The notes beneath the pieces were generated by a model, which made no database searches, was not told the origin of the DNA, and saw only the letters and a program-made list of their open reading frames with translations. Made by a program: the position numbers and the translations under genes. Positions 28,806-41,388 of a DNA stretch of 64,000 nt are shown here, in pieces (within the stretch, counting starts at the first letter, position 1; every line of letters begins with the position of its first letter). The DNA comes from Akkermansiaceae bacterium (GTDB taxonomy: Bacteria > Verrucomicrobiota > Verrucomicrobiia > Verrucomicrobiales > Akkermansiaceae): contig CANHPN010000005.1 in NCBI GenBank assembly GCA_947462535.1, forward strand, positions 1 to 64,000, written 5' to 3'.

Positions 28806-29801
28806 TCAGCTTTGACCCCGCTCGAATGGTGGCGGGCGGACCGCTACCTCGTCCCCGACGCTCAGGCTGAGCTCGGCGAGGTGGCGGCGCGAGAGCTCGA
28901 TGTCGAGGAATTGGCCGTCGCCGAGTTTGACGGTTAGCGTCGCGATGGGGCCGGCGGAGAAGAGATGGTGGACGCGGGCGAGCGAGTCGGTGGCGGGATC
29001 GAACTCGGCGGCGAAGAGGACGTCGATTTCATGGGGGCGGACGTAGCGGACGTCCTTGCCGGCGTGCAGCTTGTTGACGTTGCCAAGGAACTCGTAAACG
29101 AATGGACTGCGCGGGTGGTCATAGACGGTCTGCGGTTTACCGACCTGCTCGATGCGGGCGTTGCGCATGACGACGACCTGGTCGGAAAGCTCCAGCGCTT
29201 CTTCCTGGTCGTGGGTGACGAAGAGGGTGGTGAGGCCGATTTCATCATGGAACACGCGCAGCCAGCGGCGGAGATCTTTGCGGACCTGGGCGTCGAGCGC
29301 GCCGAAGGGCTCGTCTAGCAGCAGGACCTTGGGCCGGATGGCGAGGGCGCGGGCGAGGGCGACGCGCTGGCGCTGGCCGCCGGAAAGTTCGTGCGGGCGG
29401 CGGAGGTCGAGGCCTTCGAGTTTCACCAGTTTGAGCAGCTCTTTCACGCGGTCGCGGATTTCGGTTTTTTTCGGACGGGCGGCACCGGGCAATACGCTGA
29501 GGCCGAAGGCGATGTTCTGGGCGACGCTCATGTGGCGGAACAAGGCGTAGTGCTGGAAGACGAAGCCGACGCCGCGTTTGGCCGCGGGGATGTCAATGAC
29601 GTCCTCGCCGTGGAAGGCGATTTTTCCGGGGCCGGGATCGGCGAAGTCGAGGCCGGCGACGATGCGCAGGAGCGTGGTTTTGCCGGAGCCGGACGGACCT
29701 ACCAGCGCGGTGAGCGAGCCGTCGGGCACTTCGAGCGAGATGTCTTCCAGGGCGGCGTAAGCGCCGAAGGATTTGCTAATCGATTGGATGGAAATGGACA
29801 T
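28806..29801 (-). CDS. cysA: Sulfate/thiosulfate ABC transporter ATPase
   Basis: 331 residues. Walker [10 protein letters not shown]-loop [16 protein letters not shown], signature [16 protein letters not shown], Walker [13 protein letters not shown] and H-loop VTHDQEEAL. The region [13 protein letters not shown] and the C-terminal regulatory domain (VRPHEIDV) are typical of CysA. The ATG at 29801 lies two bases after the cysW stop, so the genes are translationally close; the longer frame to 30059 is only a shadow. Last gene of the sulfate-uptake module. Confidence 0.93.
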   Translation of the reverse strand: MSISIQSISKSFGAYAALEDISLEVPDGSLTALVGPSGSGKTTLLRIVAGLDFADPGPGKIAFHGEDVIDIPAAKRGVGFVFQHYALFRHMSVAQNIAFGLSVLPGAARPKKTEIRDRVKELLKLVKLEGLDLRRPHELSGGQRQRVALARALAIRPKVLLLDEPFGALDAQVRKDLRRWLRVFHDEIGLTTLFVTHDQEEALELSDQVVVMRNARIEQVGKPQTVYDHPRSPFVYEFLGNVNKLHAGKDVRYVRPHEIDVLFAAEFDPATDSLARVHHLFSAGPIATLTVKLGDGQFLDIELSRRHLAELSLSVGDEVAVRPPPFERGQS

Positions 29802-29803
29802 GA

Positions 29804-30643
29804 TCAGTGGTTGTTCTGGGAGGAGTGGCCGGTGAAGTGCTCGACGGCGGTTTTCAGGCTGAGGGTGATGAGCGCGAGGAAGGCGAGCAGGGTGGCGCAG
29901 GCGAAGGCGGCGCTGAACTGGTATTCGTTGTAAAGGACCTCGACGTGGAGCGGCAGGGTGTTGGTCTCGCCGCTGATGTGACCGGAGACCACCGACACCG
30001 CGCCGAACTCGCCCATGGCGCGGGCGTTGCAAAGCAGCACGCCGTAGAGCAGGCCCCACTTGATGTTAGGCAGCGTGACGCGCCAGAAGATGTGCCAGCC
30101 GTTAGCACCGAGCGTGACGGCGGCTTCCTCCTGGTCGCTGCCCTGCGTTTCCATCAGCGGGATGAGTTCCCGCGCGACGAAGGGAAAAGTCACGAACACG
30201 GTGGCGATGACGATGCCGGGCAGCGCGAAGATGATCTTGATGTCATGCTCGGCGAGCCAGTGGCCGAACCAGCCTTTCGCGCCGAAGAGCAGCACCCAGA
30301 CGAGGCCGGCGATGACCGGGGAGACGGCGAAGGGCAGATCGATGAGCGAGACAAGCAGCGAGCGCCCGCGAAACTTGAATTTCGTCACCAGCCAGGCGGC
30401 GGAAACGCCGAAGAGCGTGTTGAGCGGCACCGAGATGCCGGCGGCTAACAAGGTGAGCTTGATCGCGTCGAGCGCGGCTTCCTCATGCAGCGAGGCGAGG
30501 AAAACCTCCCAGCCCTTGCGGAAGGCCTCGACGAAAACGGCGGCCAGCGGCAGCAGCAGGAACAATGATAGAAACGCGACGGCCGTGCCGATGAGCAGCA
30601 AGCGGACGGGCGCGGATTCGGTGGTGACGGTGGAGCGGGACAT
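29804..30643 (-). CDS. cysW: Sulfate ABC transporter permease CysW
   Basis: 279 residues, six hydrophobic helices. The cytoplasmic coupling loop is [23 protein letters not shown], the EAA motif of binding-protein-dependent permeases; [19 protein letters not shown] and [17 protein letters not shown] are diagnostic of CysW. It sits between cysT (6 bases upstream) and cysA (2 bases downstream). Confidence 0.93.
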   Translation of the reverse strand: MSRSTVTTESAPVRLLLIGTAVAFLSLFLLLPLAAVFVEAFRKGWEVFLASLHEEAALDAIKLTLLAAGISVPLNTLFGVSAAWLVTKFKFRGRSLLVSLIDLPFAVSPVIAGLVWVLLFGAKGWFGHWLAEHDIKIIFALPGIVIATVFVTFPFVARELIPLMETQGSDQEEAAVTLGANGWHIFWRVTLPNIKWGLLYGVLLCNARAMGEFGAVSVVSGHISGETNTLPLHVEVLYNEYQFSAAFACATLLAFLALITLSLKTAVEHFTGHSSQNNH

Positions 30644-30649
30644 GGGGAG

Positions 30650-31468
30650 TTAGCGGTTCTGCCAGCTGAGGCGGCGCTGGAGCAGGTTGATGAGAAACAG
30701 CAGGACGAAGGAGACGATGAGCATGCCGGCGGCGATCACGGCGGCGGCTTCGTATTTGAACTGCTCCAGCTGCGAGACGATGAGCAGCGGCAGGATCTCG
30801 GTTTGCATCGGCAAATTTCCCGAGATGAAAATCACCGAGCCGTATTCGCCGATGGCCCGCGCGAAGGCGAGGGTGAAGCCGGTGATCAGCGCCGGAATGA
30901 ACATCGGGAAAATCACCCGCCGGAAGATCACCCACCGGCCCGCGCCGAGGGTGGCGGCGGCTTCCTCGCACTCGCTGCCGAAGTCTTCCATCACCGGCTG
31001 CAAGGTGCGGACGACGAAGGGAAAGCCGATGAATGTCAGCGCGATGAAAACGCCGAGCGGGCTGTAGGCGGCCTCGATACCCCACTTCGCGAGAGTTTCT
31101 CCCAGCCATCCGTTAGGTGCGTAAATCGCGGTGAGAGTGATGCCCGCGACGGCGGTCGGCAGGGCGAAGGGAAGGTCCACCATCGCGTCCAACAGCCGGC
31201 GGCCGGGGAAGCGGTAGCGGACCAGAACCCAGGTGACGAGCAGGCCGAAGACCGTGCTGACCAGCGCCGCGGCGGCGCTGGCACCGAAGGTCAGCTTGGC
31301 GGCGGCGATCATCCGCGGAGAGGTCAGGATGAACCACCACTCGGCGGGTCCCAGCGTCGCGGCCTTGAGGAACAAGGCCACGAGCGGGATGAGAATGATC
31401 AGGCTGAGGTAGGTGATGGAGAAACCCATCGACAGCCCGAATCCGGGGATGACGCGTCGTTTGGACAT
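30650..31468 (-). CDS. cysT: Sulfate ABC transporter permease CysT
   Basis: 272 residues with six helices. [22 protein letters not shown] and [18 protein letters not shown] are CysT/CysU signatures; [21 protein letters not shown] is the EAA loop. The ATG at 31468 is chosen ([16 protein letters not shown], a normal permease start); the frame to 31606 runs inside the binding-protein gene. It lies 11 bases after the binding-protein stop. Confidence 0.93.
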   Translation of the reverse strand: MSKRRVIPGFGLSMGFSITYLSLIILIPLVALFLKAATLGPAEWWFILTSPRMIAAAKLTFGASAAAALVSTVFGLLVTWVLVRYRFPGRRLLDAMVDLPFALPTAVAGITLTAIYAPNGWLGETLAKWGIEAAYSPLGVFIALTFIGFPFVVRTLQPVMEDFGSECEEAAATLGAGRWVIFRRVIFPMFIPALITGFTLAFARAIGEYGSVIFISGNLPMQTEILPLLIVSQLEQFKYEAAAVIAAGMLIVSFVLLFLINLLQRRLSWQNR

Positions 31469-31479
31469 ATCGTGTGAAT

Positions 31480-32460
31480 TCAGCGGTTGCCGTAAACCTG
31501 GTCGAAGGTGCCGCCGTCGTCGAAGTGGGTCTTCTGCGCCTTGGTCCAGCCGCCGAAGTCCTTGTCGATGGTGACGAGATTGATCGCGGGGAAATTCTTC
31601 GACCACTTCGCGAGAGCCTTGGCATCGCGTGGGCGATAGAAGTTCTTGCCGGCGATGTCCTGGGCCTCGGCGCTGTAGAGGTAGCTCAGGTAGGCCTTGG
31701 CGAGCTCTTCGGTGCCGTGCTTCTTCGCGTTTTTCTCAACCACCGCGACCGGCGGCTCGGCGAGGATGCTGATGGACGGGATGATGATCTGCGTCTTGCC
31801 GGGGAATTCCTTTTCGATCAGGTGGGCCTCGTTTTCCCATGATAGAAACACGTCACCGATGCCGCGCTGGGCGAAGGTGGTGGTGGAGCCGCGGGCACCG
31901 GTGTCGAGGACGGGCACGTTTTTGAGGAGCGCGCCGATGAACTGCTTCACCTTCGCCTCGTCGCCGCCGAACTTGCGGTCGGCGTAGGCCCAGGCGGCGA
32001 GGTAGTTCCAGCGCGCGCCGCCCGAGGTCTTCGGGTTGGGCGTGATCACCTTGACTCCGGGCCTAACGAGATCGCCCCAGTCCTTGATGCCCTTGGGATT
32101 TCCCTTCCGCACCACGAAGACGATGGTGGAGGTGTAGGGCGAGCTGTTATCCGGCAGCTTGGTCTGCCAGTCTTTGGGCAGCAGGTTCGCCTGCTTGGCG
32201 ATGGAGTCGATGTCGCCGGAGAGGGCGAGGGTGACGACATCGGCGCTGAGGCCGTCGATGACCGAGCGCGCCTGCTTGCCGGAGCCGCCGTGGGATTGTT
32301 TGACGGTGAGGGACTTGCCGGTCTGCTGTTTCCACTGTTTGGCGAATGCCGAGTTGATTTCCTGGTAGAATTCCCGGGTGGGATCGTAGGAGACGTTGAG
32401 CAGTTCGTCCGCGAAGACGCTGGTGGCGAGGAGGAATGATAGAAGTGCGATTAATTTCAT
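31480..32460 (-). CDS. Periplasmic sulfate-binding protein
   Basis: 326 residues with signal peptide [19 protein letters not shown]. Ligand-site motifs [26 protein letters not shown] and [14 protein letters not shown] are the conserved sulfate/thiosulfate-binding sequences (Sbp/CysP). It delivers sulfate to CysTWA in the same transcription unit. Sbp and CysP cannot be told apart here, so no symbol is given. Confidence 0.93.
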   Translation of the reverse strand: MKLIALLSFLLATSVFADELLNVSYDPTREFYQEINSAFAKQWKQQTGKSLTVKQSHGGSGKQARSVIDGLSADVVTLALSGDIDSIAKQANLLPKDWQTKLPDNSSPYTSTIVFVVRKGNPKGIKDWGDLVRPGVKVITPNPKTSGGARWNYLAAWAYADRKFGGDEAKVKQFIGALLKNVPVLDTGARGSTTTFAQRGIGDVFLSWENEAHLIEKEFPGKTQIIIPSISILAEPPVAVVEKNAKKHGTEELAKAYLSYLYSAEAQDIAGKNFYRPRDAKALAKWSKNFPAINLVTIDKDFGGWTKAQKTHFDDGGTFDQVYGNR

Positions 32461-32497
32461 GGGAATCCTAAAAAAGAGGTTGAATGCGGGTTTGATA

Positions 32498-33676
32498 TTA
32501 AAACGACAAACGGATGCCGGTGAGCAAGGTCAATCCGTCGTAGGAGTCGCCCTTGTCATTTTCGAGGGTCGCCCATTCGGCTCCGGCTATGAGCTTCAGC
32601 TTGTCACCATGGATGAAGTATTGGGCGCCGCCGTAGAGCGAGTGATAGACATCACCGACTCCTTTGTTGGATGCGACCTTGCGTTCATAGCGGGACTGTC
32701 CGACCACGCCTTCCGAGCCCTCGCTGTTGGCATAGGAATAACGGCCGACGAGTTGGAGCTTTTTGGGGATGATGTCGTAGGTCGGCTGGATGAAGAACCC
32801 GAAGACGTCGCTGTTATTGCCGTCCCCGCCGGTTGCGGAGAAGCCTTCGACGACGACGGCCGAGTAGCCTTCCTTCACGAAAAAGGTGGCGGAGACGATG
32901 TCATCGTATTTGCCCAGGACAAGATCGCCTTGCTCGCGCTCGCTGTGGAGCCAGTCGAGGCGGAAGTCGGCTTTCTCCAAATCGAGCAGGTGCTTGAGGT
33001 CGTATCCCGCGCCGAGGGTGTAGGAGATGCCGCCGTTGAAGTCGCCGAACTCTCCGTCGCCGAAAGATCCGGTGCCGCCGGTGGAGGACGGAGTGCTGTT
33101 CGAGTAGATTCCGGCGCGCCAGGAGAGTTCGTCTTTCGTCCCTTCCGCGGTCAGTCCGGTGGCGCGGTTGATGCCGAGCTGGTTGAAAATCTGCGAGCGC
33201 TCGAAGGTGGGCTGGCTGTTGGTGGATTCGAGCCAGTCGTATTGACCGAGCAACGGCTTGGTTTTGCCTGCGGTGACGCTGATGGATGAGTTGGGTTTCC
33301 AGCGGATATAGGCATCGACGAGGCCGTCGTAGAAATCGTCGAATCCGTCGTTGCTCTGGAAGTCGGCACGGACTTCGATTTTTTTCCCGAAGAGTTTGGC
33401 GTCGAAACCGAAGCGCGAGCGGCGGTCTTCCCAGTGGCTCTGGCTGCCTTGGTCGGCATCGACATCCCAGTATTGGCCGTGGTAGCGGCCGCGGAGTTTG
33501 AACTCCTGGAGGATGGGATTGAGGTCGTCCTTGTAGAGGCCGGCATAGCCCCATATCTTGTCGAAGGCGTTAGGCTCGACGAATTCGGTGGAGTTGTCCT
33601 GCGCGCTGGCGAGCAGCGGGAATGCGGCGATGGCTATCAGTGGAGTTGCGATGCGATGGTATTGTGTTGTTTTCAT
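32498..33676 (-). CDS. Outer-membrane porin, phosphate-selective O/P type
   Basis: 392 residues with signal peptide ([19 protein letters not shown]), alternating amphipathic strands, many aromatic residues and a terminal Phe (LTGIRLSF), as in 16-stranded porins. [23 protein letters not shown] and the closing strands resemble the OprP/OprO family. It is the first gene after the structured intergenic RNA and precedes the sulfate-binding protein by 37 bases, so it is probably the outer-membrane entry pore for sulfate (inference from context). Confidence 0.85.
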   Translation of the reverse strand: MKTTQYHRIATPLIAIAAFPLLASAQDNSTEFVEPNAFDKIWGYAGLYKDDLNPILQEFKLRGRYHGQYWDVDADQGSQSHWEDRRSRFGFDAKLFGKKIEVRADFQSNDGFDDFYDGLVDAYIRWKPNSSISVTAGKTKPLLGQYDWLESTNSQPTFERSQIFNQLGINRATGLTAEGTKDELSWRAGIYSNSTPSSTGGTGSFGDGEFGDFNGGISYTLGAGYDLKHLLDLEKADFRLDWLHSEREQGDLVLGKYDDIVSATFFVKEGYSAVVVEGFSATGGDGNNSDVFGFFIQPTYDIIPKKLQLVGRYSYANSEGSEGVVGQSRYERKVASNKGVGDVYHSLYGGAQYFIHGDKLKLIAGAEWATLENDKGDSYDGLTLLTGIRLSF

Positions 33677-33775
33677 GGATGTCTGCGGAGCGTCCGCGTC
33701 CGGTATTCCGGTGAGCTTTCGCAGTTGTTAAGATACCCCCGTTAGTGCGGTGGGCGTGGGAGAGATTTGGATGCA

Positions 33776-33885
33776 AAAAAGAGACCGGCCGGAGGCGGAG
33801 GATGACCGTGCGCGGGCCGCGGCGTGAATGACGCCGGGGAAAGTTGCGCGCTGGTCGATTCCTCCGGTGGTCCGGTCGGTCTCTA
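33776..33885 (-). terminator. Large structured hairpin with T-run between yezD and the porin gene
   Basis: On the minus strand AGAGACCGACCGG (33885-33873) pairs with CCGGCCGGTCTCT (33793-33781) with one mismatch, followed by TTTTTT. Between the arms are nested pairs GGAGGA/TCCTCC, GACC/GGTC, GCGCG/CGCGC and an apical hairpin GGCGT-CATTC-ACGCC. It begins 16 bases after the yezD stop and ends about 100 bases before the porin start. It acts at least as an intrinsic terminator, and its elaborate interior suggests an attenuator or riboswitch-like leader for sulfate uptake. Confidence 0.7.
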
Positions 33886-33901
33886 GGAGCGTAATGGAGT
33901 G

Positions 33902-34102
33902 TTATTTCTGGCCGGGGCCGACGTCATCGCGGGAGGCGACGAAGCGGGTTTTCTCGATGCTTTCGACCTGGGTCACGCGGCCGTCGTGGACGGTGATCTG
34001 TACCGAGCCGAAGCGGAGGTTGGCCACGTTCTGGCGGACGACTTCGAGCCAATCGGTCTTGGGACCGTCGGGGGAGGAGCGTTCAGAGGTGATCGTGTTC
34101 AT
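33902..34102 (-). CDS. YezD family (DUF2292) small protein
   Basis: 66 residues. The DUF2292 core is DWLEVVRQNVANLRFGSVQI followed by TVHDGRVTQVESIEKTRF, matching B. subtilis YezD, whose gene lies among sulfur-assimilation genes. No catalytic motif is visible. The ATG at 34102 overlaps the last 20 bases of the Rrf2 gene, so the two are translationally coupled. The role is probably linked to sulfate or cysteine metabolism by context. Confidence 0.85.
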   Translation of the reverse strand: MNTITSERSSPDGPKTDWLEVVRQNVANLRFGSVQITVHDGRVTQVESIEKTRFVASRDDVGPGQK

Positions 34103-34673
34103 CGGGAGTGGAAGTGAGGGTGGCGAGTTGGGAAAGCCCGGCGAGGAATCCATCGGCCGGATCGGCTTTGCGGTGGGGGGCGGCTTCTGCGGCGGCGAGC
34201 GAGTTGGCGGTGGCGAATGGCGGGACAATGCCGTCGCGGCGCATTTTCCGCAGGGTGACCTCGACGACTTGGGCGACGGTGTAGCGGTCGAGGATGTTGG
34301 CGATGGCGTTGCGGACATCGATCATCACCATCCGCAGGCCGCAGTGGTCCTCGTCCGGACAGGTACAGGGCTGGTAAGCGTTTTCGCTGGCGCAGCAGAT
34401 CGGGGCGAGGCGGCCGTCCATCAGGCGGACGAGCTGGCCGATGCCGATTTCGGACGCGGGCTTGGCGAGCGAATAGCCGCCAAATTTCCCGCGGTGGGTC
34501 TCGACGAGTCCGGCTTCGCGCAGTTCTTGGAGGATTCGCTCGACGAATTTCAGGGGCAGGCGGTTCGCCTCGGCGAGCTCGGAGCCGGAGATGGTGCCGC
34601 GGCCCACTTCGGTCGCGATGCCGAGGTGGATGGTGGCGCGCAGCGCGTATTCAGCTTTTTTTGAAAGGTGCAT
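34083..34673 (-). CDS. Rrf2-family transcriptional regulator, probable sulfur-assimilation regulator
   Basis: 196 residues. N-terminal winged helix-turn-helix MHLSKKAEYALRATIHLGI, then SGSELAEANRLPLKFVERILQELREAGLVE and RGKFGGYSLAK are the Rrf2/IscR/CymR hallmarks. The ligand region has five Cys (93, 94, 103, 105, 111; CCASENAYQPCTCPDEDHC), more than the three of IscR, so an iron-sulfur cluster or redox switch is possible. It is the first gene of the sulfate-uptake module, which suggests it senses a sulfur signal, as CymR does in Bacillus. Length is longer than usual (about 150) because of a Ala/Pro-rich C-terminal tail that overlaps yezD. Confidence 0.88.
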   Translation of the reverse strand: MHLSKKAEYALRATIHLGIATEVGRGTISGSELAEANRLPLKFVERILQELREAGLVETHRGKFGGYSLAKPASEIGIGQLVRLMDGRLAPICCASENAYQPCTCPDEDHCGLRMVMIDVRNAIANILDRYTVAQVVEVTLRKMRRDGIVPPFATANSLAAAEAAPHRKADPADGFLAGLSQLATLTSTPDEHDHL

Positions 34674-34807
34674 TCGTTAATCTGGACATAAAAGTAGGGA
34701 TTGATGCCGGGTTGCCAAGAAAAATTTTCAGAAATCCGTGAATTCCCGATATGTCAACGTTTCCGGGCCGTCGGCGCAGGGCTATCAGCCGGGAAGTCCT
34801 TAGCACG

Positions 34808-34873
34808 GGCTGGAGTTAGGAGGCTCCAGCCACCTTCCCCGCTGCCGATTGGCGCTTGATCGCAAGCGGCAGC
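34808..34873. other. Two adjacent hairpins in the divergent region upstream of lpxK
   Basis: GGCTGGAG (34808-34815) with CTCCAGCC (34824-34831), and GCTGCCG (34841-34847) with CGGCAGC (34867-34873) enclosing GCTTG/CAAGC. No T-run follows. The region between Rrf2 and lpxK (34674-34896) otherwise has no gene; a TTGACA-like -35 hexamer is at 34752-34757 on the minus strand for the Rrf2 promoter. Confidence 0.4.
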
Positions 34874-34896
34874 GCGGGACATGATCGGCGCAGGCC

Positions 34897-36108
34897 ATGA
34901 AGGAACTCATCGAAGAACTCGAACGCTGGGGAGCGGATGTGATCTTCGGGCGCGCCAAGGGCCTGCGGGCGGCGCTGATGCGGTTCGCGATGCGGGCGCT
35001 TTCCGGGGTTTTCCGGATGATCGTGCAAATCCGGCTGTGGCGCTACCGCAGCGGCTGGCGCAGGCAGCATCATTTGGGGACGCAGGTGGTGGCCATCGGA
35101 AATATCACGGTGGGCGGCACGGGCAAGACGCCGGTGGTCGAGTTGCTGGCGAAATCGCTGCGCGACCGCGGCCGACGGGTGGCGATCCTTTCCCGCGGCT
35201 ACAAGAGCAAGAAGCTTGATCACCCGCAAAAGTGGCAGGACAAAAACGGCCGGGCGGTGCCGGAGGAAAAAATGCCCAAGGTCGTCTCGACGGGCAGCGC
35301 GCTTTTACTCGATTCGAAATACGCGGGCGACGAGCCGTTCATGCTCGCCCGCAACCTCGATGGCGTGGCGGTGGTGGTGGATAAGAACCGGGTGAAAGGC
35401 GGGCTTTTCGCCGTCGGCCAGCTTGATGCGGACACGCTTTTGCTCGACGACGGGATGCAGTATCTCGATCTGGCTCACTCGATCGACATCGTGCTGGTGG
35501 ACGCCGGTTCGCCGTTCGGGACGGAGGCGCTGCTGCCGCGCGGAACACTGCGCGAGCCGCCGAAAAATTTGCGCCGCGCGAGCTACATCCTGATCACAAA
35601 ATGCACCGGCAGCTCGAATGAGGCGCTGGTTTCCCGCATCCGGAAATATAACAAGACGGCGGAAATCATCGAGTGCATGCACGGACCGATCTATCTGGAA
35701 GATGTCTTCACGCGCGAGCGCCAGCCGCTGGAGTTCCTCAAGGACAAGTGGGTGGGGGCGATCAGCGCCATCGCGGTGCCGGAGGCCTTCGAGGGCTCGC
35801 TGGAAAAACTCGGCGCGCGGGTGGAAATCCGGCGGCGGTTTTCCGACCACTATCGGTTCTCGCGCAGGGAGGTGGAGCATTTTATGCAGCGCTGCGTGGA
35901 GCGGGACATGGAGATCATCGTGACCACGGAAAAGGACGCGGTGCGGTTTCCCAAGCCGGCCTCTATCGACGTGCCGGTCTATTTCCTGCGGATCGAGGTG
36001 GAAATCCTCAAAGGCCGGGAAATCTGGGACGATCTGGTCACGCGCGTTTGCAATCCGCCGCCGGCGTTCCAGTCGGTGCTGCGGAACCGGCACGCTTACC
36101 GGCCGTGA
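34897..36108 (+). CDS. lpxK: Tetraacyldisaccharide 4'-kinase
   Basis: 403 residues. LpxK phosphorylates the 4' position of the lipid A disaccharide precursor at the inner membrane. The P-loop is [12 protein letters not shown] (68-79), followed by [32 protein letters not shown] and DDGMQYLDL are the second Walker region and substrate motif, and [10 protein letters not shown] is also conserved. An N-terminal amphipathic/hydrophobic segment (about 27-48) anchors it. Longer than most LpxK (about 330) because of its N- and C-terminal parts. Presence of lpxK shows that this organism makes lipid A. Confidence 0.93.
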   Translation: MKELIEELERWGADVIFGRAKGLRAALMRFAMRALSGVFRMIVQIRLWRYRSGWRRQHHLGTQVVAIGNITVGGTGKTPVVELLAKSLRDRGRRVAILSRGYKSKKLDHPQKWQDKNGRAVPEEKMPKVVSTGSALLLDSKYAGDEPFMLARNLDGVAVVVDKNRVKGGLFAVGQLDADTLLLDDGMQYLDLAHSIDIVLVDAGSPFGTEALLPRGTLREPPKNLRRASYILITKCTGSSNEALVSRIRKYNKTAEIIECMHGPIYLEDVFTRERQPLEFLKDKWVGAISAIAVPEAFEGSLEKLGARVEIRRRFSDHYRFSRREVEHFMQRCVERDMEIIVTTEKDAVRFPKPASIDVPVYFLRIEVEILKGREIWDDLVTRVCNPPPAFQSVLRNRHAYRP

Positions 36109-36250
36109 GGGGGCCATGGTAGGGACTGGCACCGACAAGTCGGGGCTTTGGCACTGGCCGAGATGAAAAACAAAGTCGGCATCGGACTAAAGTCATGGAC
36201 CACTTTTGTTGCTCGCCAGCGGGTCGGCTCGGGGCTTAGTTTGCGGCCAG

Positions 36251-36961
36251 ATGATTTTGGGATTGATGGAAGCTTCTGGGTTGATCGAGCAGGGTGGCCC
36301 GCTGGTGTGGGTGCTGCTGGGTCTGGCGTTTATCGGCGCGGTGTGCGTGGTGGAGCGCTTGTTTTTCTTCCACCGGGCGCGGATCAACGTCGGGGATTTG
36401 CTGGTCGGCTTGTCGCATCACATCCGGCGACGGGCGTTCGCAGAAGCGTTGCACGAAGCGGCCCGCGCACCGGGGCCGGTGGCTCGCGTGGCACATGCGG
36501 CGCTACTGCGGTATTATTTGCCGCGCGCGGATTTGCGGGACGTGGTGCAGGAGGCGGGCCAACTGGAAGTGCCGCAGATCGAGAAAAACATCCGGGCGAT
36601 CCTCGGCGTTTCCTTGCTGGCGCCGCTGGTCGGGATGCTCGGAACCTTGATCGGGATGCTGGAAACCTTTCAAAAAGTTAGCGAGCAAGGCGGTTTCACC
36701 GGCCCGGCTGAGCTCTCTGCGGGGGTGTTCACCGCGCTGATCACCTCGGTGATGGGGCTGACGGTGGCGATCCCGCTGTATTTGTTTTACCTGTATTTCC
36801 TCGGCCGGGCGAAACGGCTGGTGCACCGGATCGAGCGGGCGGGGATTGAAATGGTCAATCTCATCGCGGACGCGCGGGAGGAGGAGGAATTCGCTCCGTT
36901 CCGCGGCGAGGTGACGGCGGGGAAAAAGCCGGTGAAGGCAAAACAGGAGCCAGCCAAATGA
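36251..36961 (+). CDS. MotA/TolQ/ExbB-family proton channel subunit
   Basis: 236 residues, three transmembrane helices. The family region LAPLVGMLGTLIGMLETFQKVSEQG and SAGVFTALITSVMGLTVAIPLYLFYLYF match ExbB/TolQ helices 2-3, including the conserved Thr in the pore. The ATG at 36251 gives a normal N-terminus; the upstream GTG/ATG at 36206 would add unrelated residues. The stop overlaps the ExbD-like start (ATGA), so the pair is translationally coupled. Confidence 0.9.
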   Translation: MILGLMEASGLIEQGGPLVWVLLGLAFIGAVCVVERLFFFHRARINVGDLLVGLSHHIRRRAFAEALHEAARAPGPVARVAHAALLRYYLPRADLRDVVQEAGQLEVPQIEKNIRAILGVSLLAPLVGMLGTLIGMLETFQKVSEQGGFTGPAELSAGVFTALITSVMGLTVAIPLYLFYLYFLGRAKRLVHRIERAGIEMVNLIADAREEEEFAPFRGEVTAGKKPVKAKQEPAK

Positions 36962-37410
36962 AACTGGAAATGACCTTGCCGGAGCGCCCGGGATTCCTGC
37001 ACGCGGTGCCGATCCTGAATATTTTCGCGCTGGTGCAGCTATTTTTCCTGCTCGGGCCGTCGCTGGTTTTGCAATCGGGCGTGGCGGTGGATCTGGCGCC
37101 GTCGCGGTTTCAAATGGAGCGCTATCAGGACTCGATCGTCGTCACGCTGGGGCCCGGCGAACCGGGGCCTCGGATTCACTTCGGGCGCGACGCGGTGACT
37201 TTGGAGGAGCTTTCCGCACGGCTCGACAAACTGCGGGCCGACGGCGCGCCGACGAGGGCGATCGTGCTGCTTCAGACCGACACGGGCACGCCGGTCGGGA
37301 TCGAGCGCGAGGTCACGGAGTTGGTGTTAGAAAGGGGATTTCGGCTGGCGCTGGTTGGGGAAAATTCGCCATCCGCAGTGGTTCCGGGTCCGAAAAAAAT
37401 GGCTGAATGA
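36958..37410 (+). CDS. ExbD/TolR-like protein lacking the membrane aspartate
   Basis: 150 residues, one N-terminal helix and a periplasmic domain, in the ExbD/TolR arrangement. In ExbD, TolR and MotB the helix carries an essential protonatable Asp (VPLIDV-type); here the corresponding sequence is VPILNIFALVQLFFLL with Asn21 (codon AAT). The periplasmic part (RIHFGRDAVTLEELSARLDKLR, IVLLQTDTGTPVGIEREVTELV) otherwise resembles ExbD. Either the protein does not conduct protons itself or a neighbouring acid substitutes. It overlaps both neighbours by four bases (ATGA). Confidence 0.82.
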   Translation: MKLEMTLPERPGFLHAVPILNIFALVQLFFLLGPSLVLQSGVAVDLAPSRFQMERYQDSIVVTLGPGEPGPRIHFGRDAVTLEELSARLDKLRADGAPTRAIVLLQTDTGTPVGIEREVTELVLERGFRLALVGENSPSAVVPGPKKMAE

Positions 37411-38204
37411 TGGCTGGTGGCATGGTCAAAGCGCGCAAGTCGGCGGGCGCTCCGGAGCTGGTGTTCCGCTGGGGCGCGAGCAACACGCCGCTGTTTCCAA
37501 AGCTGTTCGCGATGGTGTTCGTAGCTGCGGCGTTCGCGTTTTTGATCGGCTCGGTCCGGATCCGGGTGACGGCGTTGGAGAAATCCTCGCTGCAGAAGGC
37601 GGCGGTGATCTATCTGCGCGACGATCCGGAAGGGCGGGCGCTGACCTTGCGGGCGCGCGAGGGTGGGCCGTTTCCCTCGCGTTTCGAGCCGACGCAGTGG
37701 GAAGGCATGGCCGGGTTGGAAAGTGCCGCTCTTGATGCCGTGCGGTTCCAGCCGCAACCGTATGTGCCCGCGCTGGCGGATTTACCGGCGGGAAATCGGG
37801 TTCAGCCGCTGGAACTGGCGGCCAAGGGGCAGTCGTTTTTCCCGAAGCGCAGTCCGGCATCCGGTCCCGCGCCGGAGTCGGCCAAGCTGAAACTCGCGCC
37901 CGCGCTCTATTCGCTTTCCGGGATTTCCGCCGCGACGCTGCCGGAAGCTCTCCCGCCATTTGAAGCGCCGGTGGCTGGCGCGATGCCCTCGGCGTCCTGG
38001 CGCTTTCTCGTGCGGTTGAATCCCGATGGCGGCGTGGCGGAATGCGTATCGCTCGAAAAAGGCGGCGAGGCGGGAACTCCTGAATTGGAGGCCTGGCTGC
38101 ACAAAATCCGGTTCAAGCCGGAGCTCGGAAAACCTTTCCGCTGGATCGCCGTGGGCATCGGATTCACCAACCAACCCGTCGCCGATGGACCTGACGCTCG
38201 CTGA
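37407..38204 (+). CDS. TonB-like periplasmic energy-transducing protein (candidate)
   Basis: 265 residues. One N-terminal helix (about 30-48, PKLFAMVFVAAAFAFLIGSV), a Pro/Ala-rich middle, and a C-terminal segment (WRFLVRLNPDGGVAECVSLEKG, ELEAWLHKIRFKPE) resembling the TonB C-terminal fold. TonB usually has a Pro-Lys/Pro-Glu linker and about 240 residues. Placement directly after ExbB/ExbD genes with an ATGA overlap supports a TonB role; sequence similarity alone is weak. Confidence 0.6.
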   Translation: MMAGGMVKARKSAGAPELVFRWGASNTPLFPKLFAMVFVAAAFAFLIGSVRIRVTALEKSSLQKAAVIYLRDDPEGRALTLRAREGGPFPSRFEPTQWEGMAGLESAALDAVRFQPQPYVPALADLPAGNRVQPLELAAKGQSFFPKRSPASGPAPESAKLKLAPALYSLSGISAATLPEALPPFEAPVAGAMPSASWRFLVRLNPDGGVAECVSLEKGGEAGTPELEAWLHKIRFKPELGKPFRWIAVGIGFTNQPVADGPDAR

Positions 38205-38424
38205 TTTCGTGCTCTTCGTGCTGCTGGGCGTTTTCGTGCTGGTGCCTTTTCTCGCAGTGGTTTCGCGGACCCTGCATGCGCGGGCGGAAAAGCGTTCGCT
38301 CGCCAACCGCGTCATTTGCCGGCTCTGCCTGCACGCCTTCGAAGACTCCAGCCATGTGAACACCGTCAATTGCCCGATCTGCGGCGCGACCAATGAAAAG
38401 GGCCGCAGCCGCCGTCTCGGGTGA
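38185..38424 (+). CDS. Small membrane protein with a zinc-ribbon-like Cys pair motif
   Basis: 79 residues. One transmembrane helix (LADFVLFVLLGVFVLVPFLAV) followed by a cytoplasmic or periplasmic tail with CRLCLHAFED and CPICGATNEKG, two CxxC pairs typical of a zinc ribbon. It overlaps the TonB-like gene by 20 bases, so it belongs to the same operon. No known function; it may be a regulatory or assembly component of the motor (inference). Confidence 0.7.
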   Translation: MDLTLADFVLFVLLGVFVLVPFLAVVSRTLHARAEKRSLANRVICRLCLHAFEDSSHVNTVNCPICGATNEKGRSRRLG

Positions 38425-38499
38425 ATGCCTTTATTTTTCGTGCCTTATTTCGGATTTCCTGCTTTCCCTCCCGCCGTCCCCGCCGACTTTCCTTTGCCC

Positions 38500-41388
<2,889 letters not shown>

